This document shows positions 33,961 to 47,591 of a stretch of 64,000 bases of DNA, one piece after another. Under the pieces are notes generated by a model, which worked only from the letters and a program-made list of their open reading frames with translations, was not told where the DNA came from and did not search any database. The DNA is taken from positions 124,001-188,000 of the forward strand of contig JASANG010002570.1 of the NCBI GenBank assembly GCA_030248215.1, written 5' to 3'. This DNA is from Enoplolaimus lenunculus. Taxonomy: Eukaryota; Nematoda; Enoplea; Enoplida; Thoracostomopsidae. Each line of letters opens with the position of its first letter. The first letter of the stretch is position 1. The translations under genes and the position numbers were made by a program.

Positions 33961-34262
33961 TCAAATATAGCGCATAAATGACTCCAGGCCAGATAACGTT
34001 GAATTCGAAACTTTAAAGCGTATATATTAAGTTTCGAATGTACATTCCTAAGTATAACCTTGCATTATCGCTCAAGCTTTTGATTCAAGACCAATAAAAA
34101 ACGTTTAATTTAACGGATAGTTGCAACATCGGACATGTCAGTAACGAATGGCGGCGGAGGGCGGGTTAAAAACAAATAACAGTCCGTAACCGAATGACAA
34201 GGGGTGACCCTCTGGAGAGGCCAAATAAATATCAGTCCCCCTCTTATTTGAGTCGCTGCACT
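33961..34262. mobile_element. TA-E, left-truncated
   Basis: From GCGCATAAATGACTCCAGG to CTCTTATTTGAGTCGCTGC. Matches the right two thirds of 47146-47589. Confidence 0.75.
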
Positions 34263-34872
34263 ACGTAAGTGAGCCATTTTAGTTTAATAAAGTATGAATG
34301 TTTTACTGTAAATAAAAGCTGCTTTGTTATATGCATAGTCACCGACTAAATGCAGGATTCACGTTATGTTTGGGGCATCCCGTAAAATGTTCTATATTGA
34401 TTCAAAGTCGACACGAATTATTTAGATCTAAATAGAGGGTAGGCAGATAAAATGTGAATGATACATGATACTGGTGTACAAACTACTGCTTTCAGGTGAG
34501 CATCGTATACAAGTAGCCATATGTCAAATGATACGAGACATTTATTCAAATGCCATAAAATGATATTCCAAAATTCTATCAACTCCTGCGTTTACATTTC
34601 CGATAGAAATATTTGTTAAACATACATCTGTAAAGAGATCAAGTGAGTTGTTATAGAGTCAATACGAACCGCGCAGCCGTTAGTCTAATATGGACATATC
34701 TTAGCGCCGGTAAGTTCCAGGGCCCAATACGAACCACTAACAAACTCTCAACGTCGGAGTACACCAGGCGTGTTTGAAACAAGCAGTGTAGAAACTGTAT
34801 GGCAAACTGCGTATACGCGGAATTCAACCAATCAATTATTTTTTTACCAACTGAAGAGGGGGTTCACGTTTC

Positions 34873-35412
34873 TAGTCGCAATCAATAGGAGTCCATTCCT
34901 AAACCCTATTAGAGTCCATAAATGTCGATTATCCCTAACTTTAGTGCATAAAAATGACTCCAGCACCAAATGAAGTTGAATACGAAACTTTAAAACATTC
35001 TTAAGGTTTGAAAGTACATTCCTAAGTATAACCTTGCACTATCACTGAAGATTTTGATACAAGACAAACATATAATTCAACGAATAGTTGCAATACCGGA
35101 TATATAGTATTAATGCGACTAGACATTCATTAAACAATCACATTGCTGTGCCGCGCTTCAACTACATTGTAGCTAGCCAAGTAGTTTTATTAAATATAAT
35201 CCAGAAAGAAAATAAATTAAAACGGACATGGCAACCAACAAAGATGCTACAGTATGCCCAAAACAGAAAATTTCGTAAAAGATGTGTGTAGGTGCAATGG
35301 CAGCGGATGGCGGAGTAAAAATAGATAAAAGACCGTAACCGAATTTTAGGGGCACCATTTAGAAAGGCCAAATAAATACCAGTCCCTTGATTTTTCGGGT
35401 CACTGCAATAAT
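34873..35412. mobile_element. TA-E, left-truncated, with a ~190-bp insert
   Basis: CAATCAATAGGAGTCC to TTTTTCGGGTCACTGCA follows TA-E order, but after GGATATATAGTA (about 35108) unrelated sequence runs to about 35300 before family sequence resumes. The insert has no identified family. Confidence 0.65.
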
Positions 35413-37167
35413 TACGCAAAAGTACAAAACGTTTTCCAATGCTGGTGCTTTTAGCGATTATTCATTTGTTGAAATTTAGTAACATTTTCAATGTTGAAAC
35501 ACTACGACTTATTTATTTCAGCTCGAAAATTGAAATTGACTTTAAAAACCACAGCTGTGGCAAATGCTGCGAAAATCGTGATAAAAACGCATCCGCTATT
35601 CAATTTGAACACAATAATGTTTGTTTTTACGTGACAACCTACAGATCAATAAACCTGTTTTGTTAGATCAAGTGTTGGTGTACTGTTGCGTGTATACGGA
35701 CCACAAAGATCTTTGATTTATATGTGTGTACATGTATTTATATTGTTGTGTGTTCTTAACCAATATAGTACGTAGCTAATACACAAAAGTAACTACAATA
35801 ATGTATAGTTCAGTAATATTTATATACAGAACGCTCGTATGCAGTATGTAACGGTTTGCTCATAGCAAGCCTCCGGTTATAGATACGCGTGTTTGTATTT
35901 ATTATTGCTTCGGGTATGAACCATTGCTGGTTTTATGATCAGAGGGAGTGTCTCGCCAGGGTGCGGGGACGTCGCAAATAATGGTTGATCACTATGTTGA
36001 GATAATGATTTTTTTCAAAGTTCATCGCTTTGTGTGCTGTTAAATTGAGTAATGCGCTGCGGTCAACGAGGTGTATTGGATGTCGGTTTATTTTTGAATA
36101 CTTGTTTGTGGTTGGTTAAAATGAGACGTTTTTGAAACGACCTAAAACTGGTTGAACGCACATGAGACATGAGACCGATTTTGGCACATTTGCGACCAAC
36201 TACGTTGATAATCGTTATCACTGCAGGATGATGATATAATACAGGAATGTATAGCATTGACTTGTCCTGATCCGAGATATTTTCCAAAAGTTGAAGCATT
36301 ATCTATTTATGTGCCCTTACTTTGGTTCTTTGTTTTTCAACTCTAGAACAGAGCACAACTGTTGCCTTTGTATTTGGTCATGAGTTATAGTTTTTCCGCT
36401 ACTTGTGTTATACCCAAAGCCCCAAGCATACGTAGTACCTATTGTTGTTCGCAACAATATAGAAATATATTATTTCCGGTGCTAACACTCACTCACATTT
36501 GCCGTGCTGCATGGTATTATATTTTCACTTCCATTACCATTTTGTCGCCTATTTTATTTTAGAACAAAAAGTTTTCAATCATTGGTTTGTCTCCGCAAGC
36601 TATTATACAAAAATTCAATAGCGTATCGTGCTTTTCCGGAGTGTTGTGCTTTAGCTCTAGTTTTAGACATACTTGAACACTGCTGGTATCTAGGGCGCTA
36701 TTTGTTGAATGTTTTAGAGACACGTTCTATCGTATATGATGCTAAATGTCCATTTGTAGCTCTGTTCAAGGTATGAAATGGCTCTAACTCAAAAATGTGT
36801 GGAATTTTCAGTGGCATCTAGCGAGACCTAAATAGTTTTTGTTTTTTGAAAGTTGCAAGCGTAATGGATAAACATACAGCTTTGTGATTGCTTCACCAGC
36901 ATGGGGGCGAATGATGGAATTTCGTATTGCTTAGCTACAATAGTTAGGGTTTAGAGGGTATGTACACACACACTCAGCCGCCTTCTTTTTAAGATATATT
37001 CTTCTTATTTAGCTAGCTAAATGATTTGCTGCAAAGCTCTAATCAAAATACTTGTACACCTCCATTACAACAATGTATTCTGAATGGTGAATAGGCAGTT
37101 ACACTGTTAATGATGAATTTCAGAACATTAAAAAGACTAAAATTTTGACTGGGTAGACCAAATATTA
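35413..37167. other. 5' flank of the SLCO gene
   Basis: 1.75 kb without a recognised gene or repeat. It may hold SLCO promoter or untranslated exons; I see no decisive signal. Confidence 0.4.
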
Positions 37168-40100
37168 ATGACCACAGCACCTCTTGCGTACCCGGACGAA
37201 ACACTTTGCTCAGATTCTTCGCATTCAACGTTGGAACTAAGAGACCGCGAGGAACTGGCGCAGATTTCTGCACAACAAACCAAAACCAGTCCTCATATGA
37301 TAGATTCAAAAAGATTCAACGAAACAGATTTTGCCCAAGGGCAACGTTTATATATGTCAAGATTAGGGGCTGATTTAAGAGTTCCTGATCGCAATTTTCG
37401 GTTTGGTCGTGACCGCTCGGATACTGAATTTATTTGCGCACCTCAAGAAAGTTTAACTGCCGGTGGAAATAATGATAGTAAATCGTATATGATTCAGTCT
37501 GCGATAACGGTTAAGTATACATTGTGCGGCCTGGGAAGCATAAGACCAGCTTGGCTACAGTATTTCGCAACGAAAGAGTGGATGCTGTTTTGGTTATGTT
37601 GGTTTTGTTTGGTTCAAGGTAAGTTTGATAGTAATTTGAACTTATTGTCAAGTGTTAGCGATATCCGGCGCAGTTTGCTGAAGTTCCCTTCGCCATATAT
37701 AACTTTTGACAGCCAATATTTTTTCCTATCTGAATGAAATCGGAAAGATTTTTGTCATCCGTGCATACATGCTGTACGGCGTAATTGTCCTCAGATATGA
37801 AATCCAGCTTTCTCAATTGATGGATAGGTTCTGAAACAGTAGTTAAGTACGACTACCTACATAGTTTGCTAGGCAATATTACTTAACCAATTCATTATTT
37901 TCAATAGGGTAATTAATTTAAGTAAAAACATAAGTCACTGACTAATTTTTGATGGGGTCTTGTCTTCATTCTTTCTTTCAGGTATGGTAGTCAACGGTCT
38001 TGTGCTATCAATTCTATCAACTATCGAACGTCGTTTTGATTTTGCCGAGTCCGCTCTGGGGCGCATTGTATCTATGTATGACATTGGTTACGTCCTCTGT
38101 TGTGTCCCTGTGAGCTATTTCGGTGGCCGTCATTCAAAACCGTTTTGCCTCGGTTTAGGTATCGCAATTATGGGCATTGGTTCGTTTTTGTTTTCGTTAC
38201 CTCATGCAATCTCGGACTCGTACGACTATTATCAAAGTGAACCTGATTATTCGCTTAGTTCATGCGGGCAACCGGGAGAATCTTTGTCTCAGCAACAGTC
38301 CACGTACCGCCCCATTCCACTAAATTATTCCTTGGTCCCTCGTGGCGTACCTGCAATGGAAGCAGAGCCACCTGCACTTGCAGTAAACGCTTGCTCAGCG
38401 AACGTTGTTCAAATGAGTACAATTTATTATTATACAAACTTTTCAATTTCGGCTCGGTTGCAATTTGAAATTTTATTTTGTATAGCTCATCTTTTGCACG
38501 GAATAGGAGCAACTCCACTGTTCACGCTTGGTGTGTCGTATATTGATGAAAACGTTAAGCCATCGCTGTCGTCGTTATATTTAGGTACGATAACACATCA
38601 TCTGCAGCCCTAACTCGTTTGTTAGAAAATACGTACAGACCTGCATTTATTTGTCTTTGGTTATATATTGCAAGTCATGGTTTGTCTAATCAGTTGCGTT
38701 TTGGTATTTAACGAAAAAACTTGTTGTTCGTTTACACCAACAAATTCACGTAAATACCTTTTCAGAGGATAATAAAGCATTATAATTAGTAAACGTATAA
38801 ACACGATGCTGCCGTCTGTTCAAATTCTTGACTGCGTGACCTGCCAGCGGTCTACTTACTCGTATTGCTCATGCTCATACATGGTACACTACTAGCTAAA
38901 ATACAGAAACCTGAGTTATGTGACACGCAAGGCAAATTCGATTATTAATACAATACACTATGTATTACTGATTTTAGCAATATTCTACTCAGTGGCAATT
39001 TTTGGTCCGGCCATTGGTTTTGGTTTATCTTCAACGTTTCTACGATACCACACAGACTGGTTGTATGAAAGTAACACCGAGTCTGGGTACGTTCCGTTCA
39101 GTATTATTTATAATTCGTCAGGAAATTGTTCACGCCAAGTTCGTTTTTGTTGTATGGCTTTGGAATCCTGGATAGCGTGCTATCTGTTGCAGAAAATGCT
39201 GAAACCGATTTAAATAAAAGGATTTTAAGGATTTCGGGGATAATATCTATCGATTATTTTTGTTGAGGCCAAGGAAGTGCTTTTTCTATTGAAATTTGAA
39301 ACATAGGGTTTGTACGAAGGAAGGGTTTAGAGTGGTGTTTTAGTCATAATGAGACTTTCTTAGCATGGAAATTGCTTAAGTTAAAAAGGGAAATCGCCGC
39401 AGTCGTGACCACTAACGAAATACCAGATGTTTTTTCTGGTTTCAGCTTGCCAGAAACAGAATCGGATCCGAACTGGATAGGCGCATGGTGGCCTGGGTTT
39501 GTGATATCCAGTGTTCTATCGTTTGCTGCCGTTCTTCCGATTATGAGTTACCCAAGAATATTGCCAGGTACTGCTTGATATGTCAGTTTATTTCGCAGCG
39601 CTCTGAATTTGTGCGTATGACCTTTTCCAAGAGTATCGGTGCATGCAAAAATAGTCTATAATCGAAGCCTACAAAACTGTTCATTTTAGCCAAATATTTA
39701 CCGGACTACAGTTTCTTATTCCAACGCACTATTATTTGGTGGTACGCGAAAATGTATGCACTTCAGCTATATAACTGATATGTGCAAAAAAGTGTCGGCA
39801 AACAATTGGCAGTGTTTTGCAGGATCAATGTATATTTTATATAGGCGCAGTCCAGTGGCTAAGCGATCGGCTTTTATCTACGCGAACAGATTTGTTTCGA
39901 TCGAGTTCGTTTTATAATACAAGCAGCGAAGACGCAGTTGAAAATTCGCCAGCAGTTGATAGATCATCCAGTGCAATAGCACAACCAACTGTCGCTGTAG
40001 AATCATCCAATCAAATTCAAGGATCTCAACGCAAAACCGAGCCAATGGGAAAGCTTTTTCAAGAAGTGGAAAAGGATGATGTCATAGATGATAGAAGTGA

Positions 40101-43100
40101 TAAATATGGTTGTTTGAACTAGTGACAGAATACTACCTAGCACCAGTTTATTATAGGCCTTATAACCTTATAGCGAGACTCCTTTTTTGCTGAGGGTTGC
40201 TTGTTTTTGGCTTTGTTGCATATCCTAACTTAAATAAGTTCTAATACACCCAGTATACAATAACAGGATTTAAGGCTGCATCTTGCTAAAGAGCGCTGCG
40301 CTTATGTGAGTTACTAGTCTGTAAAGATTTGCTGCCCACTGTCTGCTACTTCGAATTCGTATCTTTAAGGAATAGGAATGGTACGTGTTTCAATACCGGT
40401 GCTCTTGCAAACTTCCGATCGTCATCCCGATGCCGAGTTAATCGGCGCATCCAAAATTATTTGTATGATTTCAAATTTGCAGATGCCAGTCCGTCATACA
40501 GACCTGGATTGCGTTCGACAAACCGTGATGGATCAAACGCGTATGATTCAATGATTACTGCTTCCGAAGGTGTAACCGTATTTCAACGAATGTCTCCTGA
40601 AGACCAACCAAATTTAGACACGCCGCCTAACCGGCCTCCCACTATTTATCTTGGTCCACAAGGAGCGAAAACGACGACAACAACGTGTGTCAGTGGATTT
40701 GCGCATAATGTTGGCCGCGATTTTACGCATATTCCGTTGGCGACCAAAAAGTTGCTCACCAATCGATGTTATATGTTTTTGAATTTAGCGGCGGCGGTGG
40801 ATGGTAATTCATTGTTTTTGTGTCAGGCGACTTATATATCCGAGCCAGAGGATTTTGCTACAGTAGGTATTTTAAGTATCGTAACGGTTGGTATCAGGAT
40901 TTAACCTTAATGGCAAGTTATACCAAACCTGAAAAGCGGCGTTGCTAAATAATCGATGTTATATGGTTTGAATTTGGTTGTTAACGGTGAACCATTATTA
41001 CTAGAAAAAGATTTGGAACAACATAGTTGGTGTAACGTATGTCGTAAGACTCAGAGAAATTTAGCTAAATTTGGTGTTTTGAGACTTGTATGAGTATATT
41101 TATATTTATAATGGTTTTAGTTAGAATAAAACGTGAATACGCGTGATTTACAGTTATAATTTAAGTCTGACAGCAAATTAATGCTGTGTTGCCGGCACTG
41201 TAACATGCAATAGAGTATATTAGCGTATGTAAGGGTTTATGCTTTGCTGTCAATACGTTAACAGCCATCATTGAAAATAACACGTGTCTATAACTAGATA
41301 AGTTAAGTGAACATTTTATCGCATCGTTTTTGTTTTAAGGAATTATGGTGACAGGTTACTCGGCGTTTATGGCAAAATATCTCGAGTTCCAGTTCAGTTT
41401 GAAAACAACCAAAGCGAATTTGATTATCGGTAAGCGGAAGTGAAATTGGATTGGATTGGCACTGGTTATTGTTTAAGATTAGTTGATTATAGCTATAATT
41501 CGAAATGAGGTAGGATTGTATTGAATGAAAAGCAGCTACATACACAGCTATGGATTGTGACGTTAGAGGCGGTAAAATGCTGGATGACAGCAGCCTTGAA
41601 AACCCCGGAAATATAAGGCGAAACCTGTATATAGTTGCTGGTGTTTTAGGACTAATTATGGTGCCGGCAGCGGGCATTGGAACGCTTGCCAGCGGTTATA
41701 TTGTCAAGCAATTTGGCTCAAACGTTGGAAAGATCTTGAAATACTGTATTTCGGTTTGTTTGTTCTCATTGATCTTGTCGCCGATGTTTTTGGTCTACTG
41801 TGACACAATTCCTTTGCTTGGAATACAAGCATTTTACCCGCAGTCGCAAAAATTTACTTTCAAGTAAGCTTTCTGGAAAGTGATATATGCTTCCTTTTGT
41901 TACTAAACATTAATTTTGCAGCTACATCGCCTATAACCACTGCTATACGTTTTGCTACGAAAATTGAACCTGGTACCCCCATCCGTATTTGGAGAGGGAG
42001 TATTAACGAATGGCGTGAGTGTATCTGCTTTGTAGTCACTCAGCCTTAATTAGGCTTTTTAAGATGTAGTATAATTGAATAAAATTATAAAAGTTAAACT
42101 CTTTTCAACTCTTAGGTTTTCGTTTGGTTTCGTGCCAGTATTCGAAAAAGTGCCTAGAACTCATAGTTAATAATTACAAAGAGGATTTTACTGCCAACCT
42201 TGTGGCTACGTCAGGAATTGAATTTATTTTGGCCATAATGATGGGCGGCGCGGAACGTCCACGGTAAGTGGGATCTATTCTAAACGTGTATTCTTTTAAT
42301 TTTAGTAACAACAACGAAAATCTAAACAATGATTACAATAACAATAGCGATTTTGCTCAACTGCCAACGTTGTACGGAGCTGCGTGTCATTCTCACTGTT
42401 TTTGCTCAGAAAATCTATTTCATCCGATGTGTGGACGTGTCGACGGAGAAAAATACACTTTTTATTCGCCGTGTTATGCTGGATGCCCTGTTAGCTATGA
42501 TCTTGGCATTACAGTATGTTTGAATATTTGAAATTTTAGGGTTTCGATTTAACAGCCAGCTTAATTCCGATTCCATTGATTTAGAATAGATGAAGGTGCG
42601 GTAGCTCCAGTTGGATTGGCAAAATATTGTTGGATGGTAACAAGTTTAAATATCAACGAATTGGGGGGTGGCGTTCTGTGTTTTGATCATTCTAATGCAG
42701 TCTTGCAGCGCACGCAAGTTGCCTCATGGCACCGATATGACTATTTGTAAACACTGGACGGCACTGCACCACAACTATTGTTGGCCTGGTTAAATGTGTT
42801 CTGTGAAACCTCATTATACAAAAGCTAAACATTTATACTTATAGATTGAGAGCAAAAAATTCATATTTAGGCCTTTGTAAGGTTAAATTGTAATTTTAAC
42901 CTGTATCTTATGCTAATTAATTGGTACTTATTTGAATCATTGTAACGGAAATGTGTGTTAGTTCAGTTTTATGTGTCGTCCTCGATAATTTTGCGGCATT
43001 TCAGGCGTACAGTAATTGTTCGTGTACAGATGAAGGACGAGTTGATCGTGGATGGTGTGAAAGTCAATGCCCGAATTTGGTCATATTTCTCATATTGTTT

Positions 43101-44203
43101 GCACCGATGTGTATGTTTACGTTTTCGCTTGGAGTTCCGGCAATTTCAGTGATACTTAGGTAATTTAAAGCTGAATCGTAGCAGTAAATTTATGCCTGAA
43201 CGGAACTAGAGATTCTGTGAGTATATGGGCAGTTTGTGTTAAAAAGTATAAGGGACTAGCTACGTATTTACTAGATGTTATACCAGCTAGTAACTTGAAT
43301 ATCACGAGAATATGTGATGTTGCTGTGTGTTCAACTTACGTACCGCTTCCGTTATTTTAAGATGTGTACAATTTCAGCACAATTATTTGTTTTCTTTTTG
43401 AGATGCGTGGATTACAATGAGCGGTCATTTGCGCTCGGTATACAGTGGATTATGATTCGATGTTTTGGTAAGAAAATGGTATTTTGCGGGCTGTTATACG
43501 TGCAGTTAGAGACATGTTTGAGTTATGTACCCTAGATTGAATATTTTACTATGGGATTGCGAGCAGTTCACATTGTGTTTGCGGGGCGATTGCGTTAAGA
43601 TATCGCTCAGTTTAGAAAGCAATCACATTTACACATAGTTCTATCTATAACAGTGTTACGTACTCGAGTTCTAATAAAGATGCAGTCTTCATTTTTGCAA
43701 GTATTCTCAAAATATTATGTTTGTTTGTTTGTTGCGAAAAATTACAGCTGTATATTATAAATCTTTCAGCTGCAGGTATTCGCTGCATAAAGTTGTACAT
43801 GCAAGTTGCTGCTGTAAGCATTCGATTTAAGAACTTGCACTTGCGAATTACACACGTGAGTTCTCTTTACAAAAACTTGCAAATGCTAATGCGGTTTTAC
43901 TTATTGTTTGTGGTTTCAGGAACAATTCCGGCGCCAGCGTTATTTAGTTGGTTGTTTGATTTGTCATGTCTAAAACGGCATCAAGATCGTTGCACTGATG
44001 AGTTGGGCAAATGCTATGCGTACGACTCGAAAACCCTGTCAAATCTGTTTCTCCTCCTTGGCATTGTTTGTCAAAGTGTAACGCTTGCATTTTTTGTTCT
44101 TGCGGCATTTACGTTCGAACAAAGCGCTGTATCTACGACGGCAACATCAAAAGATAAAGATCTCGGCGATTGTGATGAATGGATTTGTGCTAGAAATACA
44201 TAG
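37168..44203 (+). CDS. SLCO4A1: SLCO4-like organic anion transporter, 12 exons, ~959 aa
   Basis: Exons: 37168-37618, 37982-38584, 38978-39086, 39446-39567, 39851-40108, 40483-40803, 41340-41429, 41650-41863, 42306-42513, 43005-43159, 43403-43467, 43920-44203. All are GT-AG and the phases sum to an intact 2880-nt frame. A plasma-membrane OATP that exchanges large organic anions. Seen: a cytoplasmic N-terminus; TM1-TM2 region with QGMVVNG and YDIGYVLCCVPVSYFGG; DENVKPSLS; the OATP signature DPNWIGAWWPGF (exon 4); VPAAGIGTLASGY; a Kazal-like extracellular domain with ten cysteines (exons 9-10); RSFALGIQW (exon 11). The QGM-VNG and WLQYF blocks fit subfamily 4 best. Longer than usual (about 700 aa) because of extra N-terminal and loop sequence. 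Exon 5 boundaries and the exon 3 donor are least certain. Confidence 0.92.
39843..39905 (+). repeat. tRNA-like (SINE) segment in SLCO exon 5
   Basis: AGTGGCTAAGCGATCGGC fits a Pol III box A, and TTTCGATCGAG about 35 bp downstream resembles box B. Closely similar in layout to 16037-16095. The inferred exon 5 acceptor (AG at 39849-39850) lies just before it, so the segment is read as protein (QWLSDRLLSTRTDLF). Confidence 0.5.
42514..43004. other. SLCO intron 9
   Basis: Between donor GTATGT (42514) and acceptor TTTCAG (42999-43004). No repeat recognised. Confidence 0.6.
43730..43895. mobile_element. Degraded I-family element in SLCO intron 11
   Basis: TTTCAGCTGCAGGTATTCGC and AAAAACTTGCAAATGCTAATGCGG recall I-family words, but both ends are decayed. 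Confidence 0.4.
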
Positions 44204-45434
44204 CTAATAATATCACGGGTACGTATTTCAATATTACATAGCTATGGTTAGTGATAGAATTAAGTGCAATCGCGATTGTTTCCTAAACCGCAGATTGCTT
44301 CTAAACGCGATTCGACGCGCTCGCTATTACGGTTCTGTAACGGCGAAGTATTATGATCGCTATTTAAAGCACGACTGCAATCGTGTCTGTAGACGCATCT
44401 GGTTGCGATTTGAGAACAGTTAAACGCGATTATTAGACCGCGAAGGCTGACGTACTGGATGTTATCACGATTACTAAACACTTGATTCTTTCTATGACTG
44501 TAGTCAGCTTTTCCGTTATATTGAATGCAAACATGTCTAGCAAGATGCGACGTTATATATCTGAGTTGAAATCGTTTATATTATCTTGGGGTTTCCAGGA
44601 ATGCTGACGAGAGGAGAGGAGAGGCAAACCGTCCACTGCTTGATGAAAACGTAGGCGAAACTGGAAACAGGAAGTGGGGCGGACAATTTAATTTTTGCAT
44701 CATAAAGTTCATGTTTCTGCTTTTTGAGCCATCGCTGTGAGACGGTCACTCACCACGCATATGGAGGAACTAAATAATAACCAGGATTAATTTTTGATAG
44801 TTTGCAGAAGCCTGATTTAAGTCGAATTTCAACTTAAGTCAGGATGTTACAATGGCCTTGTTGCTTTGGCTTATGTTAATTCGTGGTGTGTGACGTCTGT
44901 GTTAATCCTAAGCTACTAGTGGTAACTTTGCAATGCGGCTGTTGACACATCCAGGGCGAATTTGGCTGCATGTTTCAACCGGATATCGTCGCATCCGGCT
45001 ACGGTATGTCTGGTATCCGGTCATATCTTGATATCTAATGAATACTCTAATATTTTAGATTTACTATTTTTGTTAGTGTTCTCGTTTTGCTCAATTTGGT
45101 GATCACAATGAGGGTTGTGTAATATTTTTTGATGGCGGTCGGTGCTGTCTGTAGCCGGACAGTGCCACACACCACATTGTAATACCGTTTTCTCGCGTGG
45201 GACCCCGGCCTGCGTGTCAGATTTTGGATTACAAGTCTAAAACTTTAGCCAATTTGGTGGAAACGGCAAAATTTTAGCGGTTGCAAATTTTGCAGCCTAA
45301 CGTTGAATCTATTTACAATTCTGTGGAAGTCCCGAATATATTTTAGTCAATCCAATTTTTTAACGCTCACGGTTAAAGAATCAGCCAAAAATTAAACACT
45401 GTAGTAGTTTGTTTGGTGGCTGATAGAGTATTAA
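44204..45434. other. 3' flank of SLCO, unassigned
   Basis: Probably includes the SLCO 3' UTR. 44985-45045 has ATCCGGCTACGG / TATCCGGTCATATC words seen in other decayed repeats (for example 7170-7210 and 47940-48035). No gene. Confidence 0.4.
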
Positions 45435-45705
45435 CACCTTCTCACATTGAGTTGCCTCTAGGCAACTCAGCGCAGTGTATATACGTTAAATAGTATATAT
45501 TGCGCCGTGTTTAACAATTGCAACACGTATACATAGTACTAAATCACCACAAGACGTGAGAGCCCCCTCGGGCTCGAGCGTCAAGCTCCTAGCTCCTATA
45601 GCTGAGTGGTGATGGTATACGCCTCCCACTCCAGTCACTGGAGTTCCAATCCTAGCATAAAAGTAGGTCTCATGGGAAATAGAAAACATTCATGTGAAAA
45701 AAGGG
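45435..45705 (+). mobile_element. TTAA-L MITE with tRNA-like core
   Basis: Flanked by TTAA (45431-45434, 45706-45709) with inverted ends CACCTTCTCACATTG and CATGTGAAAAAAGGG. 45595-45660 holds a box A-like TAGCTGAGTGGTGATGG and box B-like GAGTTCCAATCC. TTAA targets and CCCTTT-type ends resemble piggyBac elements. A second copy is at 62819-63067. Confidence 0.8.
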
Positions 45706-45709
45706 TTAA

Positions 45710-46590
45710 AGGTAGTAACAAATTGTCATTTGATTTCCATAAGTTGTGTAGCCCGTTTACAGAATAGTGCAAGTTTGGTTTGTTTTTTTTTATTTGTCTT
45801 GTATATATCTATGTATGCTTGCTATTGCAAAAAATCTCAATTTGAAGTATTGTTCATTAGCGTAATTTGTTTCTGATATCTATTAACGTATACAGCTTTA
45901 TAATGTTGCTTTATTGTTTACAACATTTGCTGATGACTTTTTGTCAACCGTATATGCAACTAAGCACGTTCTGTAGATTGAAAATATGTTCTCAAAGCGC
46001 GGTAGGTTCAAATTTTATTCTACGTCCCGTTATGACGACCAGTGGCCGCTAGTTGAAAGTTCAAATACCGAGCATATTTGTATTCGTTTAATCTTAGTGT
46101 TTTATTGGATAAGTCATGCTCTTGTCAAATGAATCCAATGAAAGCATCGGTTGTATGGTGCCACGAAAGTTTCGATAAGTTCTATATTATTCTTGTCTGA
46201 ATTGTCATCAACTTTTACAATTAAATGATGTAATTCAAGGTAAGATTGCGTTGTCATCTTCATGCGGTACTGTCCTTTGCGTTGATAGCGAATCTTTTAT
46301 TCTTTGCTTCATGTTTAATATCTATAATAAATGTTGTGTTGTTATTGTTCGAATTTTAATTTGTATTAAAATTAAGTATATGCTGCGCTTTAATGTGATG
46401 GTATTCTGAGCTGATAGCAGGACAGACCCCATTAGCTGATTTTTTGTTGGAGGGTGAGTGACTACGAATTTGACGTTGTCGTTTTGTAATTGTTGCTGAG
46501 AAGCTTTGATGAACTAGTTTGAACTAGATATTGTTTTCCAGCAGGGTGCAAGTGGACGTGTTAACTCTGACTCGTGTAGATACATTTTGG
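45710..46590. other. Unassigned intergenic sequence
   Basis: No gene or repeat recognised; short open frames only. Confidence 0.4.
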
Positions 46591-46599
46591 GGGTCAATG

Positions 46600-46965
46600 T
46601 TAAGGCGCATAACAGTAGATTCGCCCCTTAAAAGTATATAATTCAGTGTCATATAGAAAACAAATATTGCCACCCTTACCTATTACAAAAATTGAAATTT
46701 TAAATTTAATTGTAAACCGTCAGGGGAGGTTATGAGTTGCCATTCGGCATTATGTTCTGATATATTTTAGACTAGAGCGGGTTCCGATATAGGCTACGGC
46801 GGATCCTGACGATTTGGACCAATATTACATTTTTAGCAATGTAACAACGAAAACATAATCCCAAGTTTAAGCTTCCTTAGCGTAGTAAACACAAGCTTAA
46901 AGCAACATTTTAGCCTAAGCAAAGCAAAAATAGTCTAAAATTTAAGCCTACTCTATTACAAAGCG
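46600..46965. mobile_element. TLR fragments
   Basis: 46603-46632 reads GGCGCATAACAGTAGATTCGCCCC, a scrambled TLR-B end. 46865-46965 has TTTTAGCCTAAGC, AAAAATAGTCTAAAATTTAAGC and CTCTATTaCA, a reverse TLR interior without termini. Confidence 0.5.
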
Positions 46966-47140
46966 GGCACTAGTGGAATCTGATGGTGCGGGAAGGCGTA
47001 CGCCCGTGAGAAGGTTTTTGTAAATAATAATAAGGTCCGTATTATACCTTGCAATTTTACCCCGTCAGAAAAGTTTCCGGTGAAAAATTGCTGTTCAAAA
47101 CATTTTAACCAGCCCGACGGGTTGATGTTTGTACGAAATA
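46966..47140. mobile_element. hAT-N-like fragment
   Basis: CACTAGTGGAATCTGATGG then GGCGTACGCCCG and ATAAGGTCCGTATTATACCTTGCAA, matching blocks of 53609-53888. Confidence 0.5.
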
Positions 47141-47145
47141 CCATA

Positions 47146-47589
47146 CTGTATTGACCCGAATAAGAGGGGGAGGGGTAATAAGAGGGGGTCCCCATTTTGA
47201 GTACCAATCAATAGGAGTTCGTATTCCTGATAAGAGTCCGTAATCGGATAGAGTCCCCAAACTCTAATTAGACTCCATAAATGTCAATTATCCCTAATTG
47301 TAGCGCATAAAGGACTCCAGGCTCAAATAATTTGAGTTCGAAACTTTAAAGCGTATATACTTAAGCCTAAGCCTAAGCCAAATTGTGAAAGTACATTCCT
47401 AAGTATAGCCTTGCATTATCGCTCTAAACGTTTAATTCAACGGACAGTTGCAGTACAGAATATATCAGTAACGAACAACGGCGGAGGGCGGGTTAAAAAT
47501 AAATAACGGTCCATCACCGAATAACAAGGGGGTTCCCTCTGGAGAGGCCAAATAAATGTCAGTCCCCCCTCTTATTCGGGTCACTACAG
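47146..47589. mobile_element. TA-E element, best full copy, 444 bp
   Basis: TA duplication (47144-47145, 47590-47591); ends CTGTATTGACCCGAATAAG and CTTATTCGGGTCACTACAG. At 47364-47386 it holds a short CCTAAGCCTAAGCC tract absent from the other copies. Confidence 0.9.
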
Positions 47590-47591
47590 TA

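Noticed and set aside
41895-41966. Extra SLCO exon after 41863 using the acceptor near 41920
   Set aside because: It opens in phase but soon hits a stop; the next acceptor at 42304 leads straight into the conserved Kazal-like exon.
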